Below, in pieces: positions 6,211-11,071 of a stretch of 11,071 nucleotides of DNA (its first letter is position 1; the number at the start of each line of letters is the position of its first letter). A program made the position numbers and the translations under genes. Below the pieces are notes generated by a model, which was not told where the DNA came from, made no database searches, and was given only the letters and a program-made list of their open reading frames with translations. The DNA is from an uncultured Lachnospiraceae bacterium. Its GTDB lineage: Bacteria > Bacillota > Clostridia > Lachnospirales > Lachnospiraceae. The DNA lies in the NCBI GenBank assembly GCA_910580005.1, contig CAJTXH010000096.1:1-11071 (forward strand), written 5' to 3'.

Positions 6211-6612
6211 TTAGTCCTCCTGCTCTTTTATATTTTCTTTGTTATCTTCCTTTTTATTTTCATTTTTACTAAACCTTTCCTGCTGCTGGTGGTAATATCC
6301 AAGCATAAAAATACCTTGGTCTTCCAAAGAAAGATATTTGGGAAAAGTTGAATGTATCTTATTACATAACCCACTTAACTGCTTTTCTAACTTTATATGC
6401 ATTCCTTTTTTATCACGCTTCAAAACATTAAGATGGCTGTTTGCCAGCCTTAACATCTGTGGAAATACTACTGATGGTGTTGTGCTGGCTGAATTGAAAT
6501 ACCTTTCTTTTACTGTTTCTTTATCTATTGCCTGGAACTGTATTTCTTCCAGGGTTTCAAACAGCCTGCCTAATACGTATGGTACATATTCTGTATCCTC
6601 ATTTAATTTCAT
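6211..6612 (-). CDS. cas11c: Cas11c small subunit from an internal start within cas8c
   Basis: In type I-C systems the small subunit that lines the complex beside Cas7 is made by internal translation of the 3' end of cas8c; this was shown for Desulfovibrio vulgaris. Here an in-frame ATG (6612-6610, Cas8c Met467) would give a 133-residue, largely helical protein beginning MKLNEDTEYVPYVLGRLFET and ending at the shared cas8c stop. It is preceded by AAGGAGG (6624-6630), a near-perfect Shine-Dalgarno, 11 nt before the ATG, inside the codons for Lys-Glu-Ala. Size and position just before the 'YxLGRLF' helix match what is known of Cas11c. The spacing is slightly long, and no transcript or protein evidence exists here, so expression is inferred. 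Confidence 0.78.
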   Translation of the reverse strand: MKLNEDTEYVPYVLGRLFETLEEIQFQAIDKETVKERYFNSASTTPSVVFPQMLRLANSHLNVLKRDKKGMHIKLEKQLSGLCNKIHSTFPKYLSLEDQGIFMLGYYHQQQERFSKNENKKEDNKENIKEQED

Positions 6613-8010
6613 TGTATCTGCTGCCTCCTTTTTATTGGTAAAATTTTTTATTATATATGCCTTTATAAATGCTGCCCTGTTACGGTTTACCTTCCGTTCT
6701 GAGTGTATCCTTAACATCATATTATTATATACACCTGCAGGATAAGGCCTGTTCTCTAAAACAGCACGCATTAAAGCACCACTTAAAACCGGCTGTGGCT
6801 GTTTTTTTGTAGATTTCTTATTCACCGTTTCATATAGCAGTTCCCTTATACTTGGAAATTTCTTTTTCTCAAAAACAGGGCTTTCTATTTCCATCCTTTT
6901 ATAATGTTCTTGTATATTGGAAATCATTTTTCCAAACGTTCCACTATAAAAGAAACGTATTGATATACGTGCTACACTTGGTGACAAGCCTAAAATATAA
7001 AATGGCACATCTGGATTTAATTCTGTCTCCAGATATCCTGCCTGCTCTCCTGCTGCTATACGTGACATTGCCAAAAGCAGTTTATCTTCTTTATTTTCAT
7101 CTTCTCCGTCAAGCAGCTGTGACATAAAATCTACATAAGCGCTTTCACTTTTTTCTGTTTTGGCCCAGAATACAGTAGTTGCATCCCCTATCTGCCTGTG
7201 ATGCCCACTGTCTGACAGTAAATAATTCAATGCTTGTCCATAAGCATTTGCAACCTCCTGGCAGACTGGTGCATTATCCCCTTGTTCCTTTCCATAAGAT
7301 TCAAATGCGCTTCCATTAAACGAAACTAACATTGCACCACTTGAATTTGCACCCTGTATACCTTTAAATTGAGGGTGAAGTCTTGCCACTTGTGCTAACT
7401 TCCCACTTACAAGACAGCGCCTTATGCATGCCCCTTCACTGTCTACATAACTGGAATTCCATATATTTCTTACTTCTTCATTTGCTAATATTTCTTTTGA
7501 TGTTTCATAAGAACGGAATACCAGGTTTGCCTTTTCAATTTCTTTCCAGTTCACCTGGAAAATATCTTTATTTTTATCAAAATCCCATGTTTTAAAAAAA
7601 CTGCAGATACTTTGTGCAATCTTATCCTCTGAATTTCCAAGCATTTTTATATGGTATTCTGCAGATGCCTGGAAACATTCCCCTGCCTGCTTTTTATTTT
7701 TTTCATCTGATGCCTGGTTATTTGATGAAATCCATACTCCCAACAAATACTTTGCATTATCACATAAATAATACGGCTTTGGCGTTTTACCAGAACGCCC
7801 GCTATGTATAGGAACCATCCTTTTATCTGGCACAAGGACTTTTCTTTTGCCACGCTCTTCCTCTTTTTCAATAGAAAAAATGCTTTTTACCTGGCCACTG
7901 TAATCTATTGTAACTAAATATGAAACTTTTTCATTTGCCCATCCCTCTTTCCCAACTTTTCCTTCATCTAAAAGCTGTCCATAATAATCTGCCAGTTCAC
8001 CAAGAATCAT
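6211..8010 (-). CDS. cas8c: Type I-C Cascade large subunit Cas8c (Csd1 family)
   Basis: Cas8c is the large subunit that recognises the PAM and helps recruit Cas3. The 599-residue product begins MILGELADYYGQLLDEG, typical of Csd1. It keeps the conserved centre with LHPQFKGIQGANSSGAMLVSF (about 211-231, split by family gaps) followed by NGSAFESYGKEQGDNAPV. The C-terminal helical region (from about residue 467) contains YVLGRLFETLEEIQ and SASTTPSVVFPQMLRLANSHL, which in this family doubles as the small subunit Cas11c. The last 20 residues are a Lys/Glu/Asn-rich tail, probably disordered. ATG (8010) overlaps the cas5c stop by 4 nt in an ATGA, with GAGGTG just upstream, so translation is coupled. 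No frameshift or truncation is visible. Confidence 0.96.
   Translation of the reverse strand: MILGELADYYGQLLDEGKVGKEGWANEKVSYLVTIDYSGQVKSIFSIEKEEERGKRKVLVPDKRMVPIHSGRSGKTPKPYYLCDNAKYLLGVWISSNNQASDEKNKKQAGECFQASAEYHIKMLGNSEDKIAQSICSFFKTWDFDKNKDIFQVNWKEIEKANLVFRSYETSKEILANEEVRNIWNSSYVDSEGACIRRCLVSGKLAQVARLHPQFKGIQGANSSGAMLVSFNGSAFESYGKEQGDNAPVCQEVANAYGQALNYLLSDSGHHRQIGDATTVFWAKTEKSESAYVDFMSQLLDGEDENKEDKLLLAMSRIAAGEQAGYLETELNPDVPFYILGLSPSVARISIRFFYSGTFGKMISNIQEHYKRMEIESPVFEKKKFPSIRELLYETVNKKSTKKQPQPVLSGALMRAVLENRPYPAGVYNNMMLRIHSERKVNRNRAAFIKAYIIKNFTNKKEAADTMKLNEDTEYVPYVLGRLFETLEEIQFQAIDKETVKERYFNSASTTPSVVFPQMLRLANSHLNVLKRDKKGMHIKLEKQLSGLCNKIHSTFPKYLSLEDQGIFMLGYYHQQQERFSKNENKKEDNKENIKEQED
6624..6630 (-). 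promoter_or_regulatory. Internal ribosome binding site for Cas11c
   Basis: Minus-strand AAGGAGG lies within cas8c codons 459-461, 11 nt upstream of an in-frame ATG. So complete an anti-16S match in the middle of a gene, right before the region known to be translated separately in I-C systems, is unlikely to be accidental. Confidence 0.72.
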
Positions 8011-8663
8011 TTTAACACCTCACAATCTTTTAAGTCCAGCTTCCCATCTTGTAATACTGCATGGAAAAACATAGGCTCTATTCCATTTTCACCGTTGTAA
8101 TCCATGTCATACAGCATATACCCTAAATCTTTCTCACCTTTATAAGCTGTCTGGACTTTCTCTTTATTATCCCATATACGGAAAAATGCTGGAAATTCCC
8201 TTACGCCTAAATATGGTGTATGGTAACACTGTCCCCTTTGCAGGCGTCTTTTTAAAATATCCTGGAACTTTCCTGGATTATCTGTTTCATTAGCCTGTGA
8301 AGTAATATTAAAATGTGCTTTTATAACATAATGCACATTTTTTAAAACCAGGGCTGCCCTTTGCTGTATTGAATCCGAAGCAGATAAATAAAGAGCATCT
8401 TTATTACCATTACGCATAACTTTTTTGACATTGCTGCCACTTATCTTATCTTTAACTTCATTTCTCCGTATGTTTGCAGTCTGTATTGTATTACATATAT
8501 AAATTTCATCTATAATATACTTAATACCTGGATGCCAGTAAACTGCCTCTAAAATCCCCCTGGCGGCTGAAGGTGTTATGCAGTCATATGTTACACGTTC
8601 TGTCTTAAACTCTGGACGGTTAAATGCTGCATACTCCCCCCATACTTCATACATAATTGACAT
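8007..8663 (-). CDS. cas5c: Type I-C pre-crRNA endoribonuclease Cas5c (Cas5d)
   Basis: In I-C systems, which lack Cas6, Cas5c cuts the pre-crRNA at the 3' base of the repeat stem and stays bound to the 11-nt tag. The 218-residue product has the signature YEVWGEYAAFNRPEFKTERV (residues 5-24) and CITPSAARGILEAVYWHPGI (28-47). The likely catalytic tyrosine is Tyr42. His117 in VIKAHF fits the catalytic histidine; the partner lysine that I recall adjacent to it in Bacillus halodurans may correspond to Lys115, which is uncertain. The ATG (8663) has a perfect AAAGGAGG (8671-8678) 7 nt upstream, between it and the cas3 stop. A second Met at residue 4 is less well placed. The stop overlaps the cas8c ATG. 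Confidence 0.96.
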   Translation of the reverse strand: MSIMYEVWGEYAAFNRPEFKTERVTYDCITPSAARGILEAVYWHPGIKYIIDEIYICNTIQTANIRRNEVKDKISGSNVKKVMRNGNKDALYLSASDSIQQRAALVLKNVHYVIKAHFNITSQANETDNPGKFQDILKRRLQRGQCYHTPYLGVREFPAFFRIWDNKEKVQTAYKGEKDLGYMLYDMDYNGENGIEPMFFHAVLQDGKLDLKDCEVLK

Positions 8664-8679
8664 TGTGCTGCCTCCTTTC

Positions 8680-10839
8680 CTAAATTATCATTGCACCATC
8701 TGTTTTTTCATAAACTAATCCTTTATCCCCTGAATACATATACAAGTTTTGTAAAACCGCAATTCCATCTAAAATTTCGTAACTGTTTCCATCCTGCAAC
8801 ATGTTTTTATATTCATTTTCATAAAGATTAACCGAGTAAACACCTAATTCTTGTATAATACTTTTAAAACTTTCCTGGTTATCAATTTTGTATTGCAATT
8901 TTTCTACAAGCTGGCACGCCTCTTTATCTACTGGAATTATAAGCATTCTTGTATCAGAATCTATCATATGGAATACTTTTGCTATCTCTTTAAATGGCAT
9001 CTTAATACCATTTAGCCCTTTATCAAAACTTTCTACAATATTATTAGTATCAAGTAAATTTATATCTAATGACTGTAATGTTTCAAAATAATATTTCACT
9101 GGCTCTAAACCATCATATACACCATATTTATCAAATGTTTCATCAGTTATTGCAATATTTTTTCCAAGCATCTGCGGTATTTCACCCAAGGCAAACACCC
9201 ATACAATACTTTCTTTTGCATTTCTTTTTCCTTCACGGTTGCATCTTCCTGCTGCCTGTATTATAGAATCAAGCCCTGATTTTTCCCTGAATACTACTGG
9301 AAAATCAATATCAACTCCAGCCTCCACAAGTGAGGTTGATACTACCCTGCATGTTTCTCCTTGTATTAATTTTCTGCGTATAATGTCTAATGTTTTTTTT
9401 CTGTCAGATGGTGTCATATATGTAGATAAATGGAAGCGTCCTTCTTCCTCTGACATATCATATAACTTATGTGCTTCTGCCTTTGTATTAACAATTACTA
9501 AAACCTGGTTTTGTGCATTAATTTTTTGTAATAAATCCTGTTCTGTTACATCTCCTAGTTCCTTAATCTCTGTACGTTTAAGTTTCCTGAAAATTTCTAT
9601 ATGGTTATGGCAGATTTCTTTCACAAAATAAGGTTTTAACCATTTTTCTATAGCAGGCTGTGTGGCTGTACATAAAACCACACTTACCTGGTAGGACTTT
9701 AGCAGCATCTGGACAGCTTTAACGCATGGCAGCATTACATGTAATGGTATCATCTGCACTTCATCAAAAATAATAACACTGTTTGCAATATTATGCAGCT
9801 TGCGGCACTTGGAAACTTTATTAGAATATAATGATTCAAAAAACTGTACATTAGTTGTGACAATAACTGGTGCATCCCAGTTTTCAATAGACAGTTTATG
9901 TTTTTCATATATTTTACTATATACTTCATCATCCTGTTTTCCAGATTCCAGAAGCCCTGTACAATAATGTGCTAAAACATTTTCTTTGCCCAGGATATTT
10001 TGAAAAACTTGTACATTTTGTTCAATAATGCTTGTATATGGAATTACATAAATAATTCTTTTCATATTATTTTGTACAGCATGTTGTAAAGCAAATGCCA
10101 GGGAGGATATTGTTTTTCCTCCGCCTGTTGGTACTGTCAGGCTGTAGCATCCCCTTTTTCCTTTTCCTTCTGAAAGACATTGTTCTAAAATTTCTGTACG
10201 GATTTTATTAAGTACTGGGGTCTGTTCTGTAATTGTACGCCACGGTTTTATATATTCTAAAACCTTCTGGTAAAGCATCCCAGCTGTTTCATAGTTTCCC
10301 CTGTCTACACTGCCTTGCGCCATAAAATCCTCTGTATCCAGAAAATCCCCATCAACTAGTGCCGAAAAAAGCATTCTGGTAAAAAACCCTTCTTCAAAAG
10401 GCTCTAATGCAGGTTCTGTAATCTTTTTAATCTTTATTTCATTTTCATAACAGGAATATGGCTCTATTTCCCTGTTTTTTATCCTTTCTAACAGGTTAGA
10501 ATTTGTTAAATCCCATCCATTTGGCAGTCCGCCATGATGCCCTGCAACTGCAAATGCCCCAGCTGGCATCCGGAGCTTTTGCATCTCTTTCGCACCTGCC
10601 GTAGAATGGTCAGTCATTATTTCATGCTTTCCCCTGATTTTTTGCTGGAACGCATCCGAATACTTTCCAATATCATGTGCCAGTCCTGTCTGGTAAGCAT
10701 AATCCTGCGCATCCAGATTTTCAATTCTATAATCTGCACAAAAACCAGCCGCCAGCTTTGCAACCTTCTCAATGTGCTCTTTTATTGTCTGTTCCTTCTG
10801 CATATCAATATTTATATGCGCTATTTTCTTGTCCTCCAT
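8680..10839 (-). CDS. cas3: CRISPR-associated nuclease-helicase Cas3 (HD domain N-terminal)
   Basis: Cas3 is recruited to a target-bound Cascade, nicks the displaced strand and degrades DNA as it unwinds. From the ATG at 10839 it has 719 residues. The HD nuclease domain shows His22 (IKEHIEKVA), His55-Asp56 (GLAHDIGKYSDAFQ), His78 (DHSTAGA) and His101-His102 (AGHHGGLPNG). The superfamily 2 helicase follows, with Walker A VPTGGGKT (236-243), DEVQ (359-362), TATQP (391-395) and motif VI QAAGRCNREG (528-537). An in-frame ATG five codons upstream (10854) exists, but GGAAGGA (10846-10852) lies 6 nt before the inner ATG and nothing suitable precedes the outer one. The gene is first in the operon and ends 16 nt before cas5c. 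All core motifs are intact. Confidence 0.96.
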   Translation of the reverse strand: MEDKKIAHINIDMQKEQTIKEHIEKVAKLAAGFCADYRIENLDAQDYAYQTGLAHDIGKYSDAFQQKIRGKHEIMTDHSTAGAKEMQKLRMPAGAFAVAGHHGGLPNGWDLTNSNLLERIKNREIEPYSCYENEIKIKKITEPALEPFEEGFFTRMLFSALVDGDFLDTEDFMAQGSVDRGNYETAGMLYQKVLEYIKPWRTITEQTPVLNKIRTEILEQCLSEGKGKRGCYSLTVPTGGGKTISSLAFALQHAVQNNMKRIIYVIPYTSIIEQNVQVFQNILGKENVLAHYCTGLLESGKQDDEVYSKIYEKHKLSIENWDAPVIVTTNVQFFESLYSNKVSKCRKLHNIANSVIIFDEVQMIPLHVMLPCVKAVQMLLKSYQVSVVLCTATQPAIEKWLKPYFVKEICHNHIEIFRKLKRTEIKELGDVTEQDLLQKINAQNQVLVIVNTKAEAHKLYDMSEEEGRFHLSTYMTPSDRKKTLDIIRRKLIQGETCRVVSTSLVEAGVDIDFPVVFREKSGLDSIIQAAGRCNREGKRNAKESIVWVFALGEIPQMLGKNIAITDETFDKYGVYDGLEPVKYYFETLQSLDINLLDTNNIVESFDKGLNGIKMPFKEIAKVFHMIDSDTRMLIIPVDKEACQLVEKLQYKIDNQESFKSIIQELGVYSVNLYENEYKNMLQDGNSYEILDGIAVLQNLYMYSGDKGLVYEKTDGAMII

Positions 10840-10845
10840 AAACCA

Positions 10846-10852
10846 TCCTTCC
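10846..10852 (-). promoter_or_regulatory. Ribosome binding site deciding the cas3 start
   Basis: Minus-strand GGAAGGA is 6 nt upstream of the ATG at 10839 and overlaps the alternative ATG at 10854. It therefore supports the shorter Cas3, whose N terminus (MEDKKIAHIN) also fits the family, in which an 'IAH' segment comes soon after the start. Confidence 0.6.
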
Positions 10853-10945
10853 ATTATATAGTATTATCTTTATAATATTGTTTAGTTAATTAATATAATT
10901 TATATTGTATTTTTAATTTTTTATTGTAATTTTAACCCTAAACAT

Positions 10946-10973
10946 ATTATAACAAAATTTCTACAAAAAACAA
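10946..10973 (-). promoter_or_regulatory. Candidate cas operon promoter
   Basis: Minus strand: TTGTTT (10973-10968), a 16-nt spacer, then a perfect TATAAT (10951-10946). Transcription would begin near 10939, leaving a roughly 100-nt AT-rich leader before cas3. It is the best -35/-10 pair I found upstream of the first gene. The surrounding 10855-10980 stretch is very AT-rich, so other starts are possible. Confidence 0.5.
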
Positions 10974-11003
10974 CAAAAAAGTTTGTTTACAATTTGTCCA
11001 TTC

Positions 11004-11026
11004 ATAGTTACTATCCGTGTTACTAT
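11004..11026. repeat. Tandem GTTACTAT repeats and palindrome upstream of the cas promoter
   Basis: GTTACTAT occurs at 11007-11014 and 11019-11026, a 12-bp period. The first copy is part of the palindrome ATAGTTACTAT (11004-11014). The pair lies about 31 bp upstream of the -35 hexamer, where an activator could bind. The role is inferred and no regulator is encoded in the window. Confidence 0.35.
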
Positions 11027-11071
11027 TCACAGTCAATTAAATTCGAGGATTTTTGACACGTTTTTTTCGTC

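Noticed and set aside
7647..7871. 74-codon minus-strand frame within cas8c (and similar plus-strand frames across the cas genes)
   Set aside because: These overlap well-supported cas genes in other frames, lack ribosome binding sites I could identify and show no family resemblance.
3263..10839. Accessory or anti-CRISPR gene inserted within the operon
   Set aside because: Every gap between cas genes is 43 nt or less and the order is the canonical I-C order, so no insertion is present.
11033..11071. Possible C-terminal tail of an upstream minus-strand gene (DEKNVSKILEFN then TGA)
   Set aside because: Twelve open codons ending in a stop are easily found by chance, and I recognise no family. 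It may be real but cannot be supported from this window.

Overview
The window is low-GC, with short or overlapping intergenic gaps and strong Shine-Dalgarno sites of the GGAGG type. Together with the protein sequences, this suggests a Clostridia-class Firmicute, most likely Lachnospiraceae-like. That placement is an inference; no rRNA or other taxonomic marker is present.

Almost the whole window is one complete type I-C (Dvulg) CRISPR-Cas locus read on the minus strand. From right to left: an AT-rich promoter region (about 10840-11071), then cas3 - cas5c - cas8c (with an internal cas11c start) - cas7c - cas4 - cas1 - cas2 (10839 down to 3263), then a leader (3100-3262), then an array of 38 apparently identical 32-bp repeats and 37 spacers (620-3099). 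Genes are packed with gaps of -4 to 43 nt, so they probably form one operon. The crRNA-strand repeat has a 7-bp stem and ends in an 11-nt tag finishing ATTGAAAT, the I-C pattern. The array is therefore transcribed in the same direction as the cas genes, and the newest spacers lie at the high-coordinate end.

The genes divide the work in the standard I-C way. Cas4, Cas1 and Cas2 select and integrate spacers. Cas5c cuts the pre-crRNA and holds the 5' tag. Cas7c forms the backbone, Cas8c is the large subunit, and Cas11c, made from an internal start in cas8c, is the small subunit. Cas3 is the HD nuclease-helicase that degrades the bound target.

Left of the array is a roughly 450-bp non-coding stretch (166-619) with several inverted repeats. 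Beyond it is the 5' end of a minus-strand gene that resembles the Cu/Zn superoxide dismutase-like family and is cut by the window edge.

The system type is known. The most interesting details are: two spacers (1444-1477 and 2039-2073) that sample the same target site and differ only at two synonymous third-codon positions, both in the crRNA seed; the internal cas11c start with its own strong ribosome binding site; several hairpin-bearing spacers; and a structured leader.
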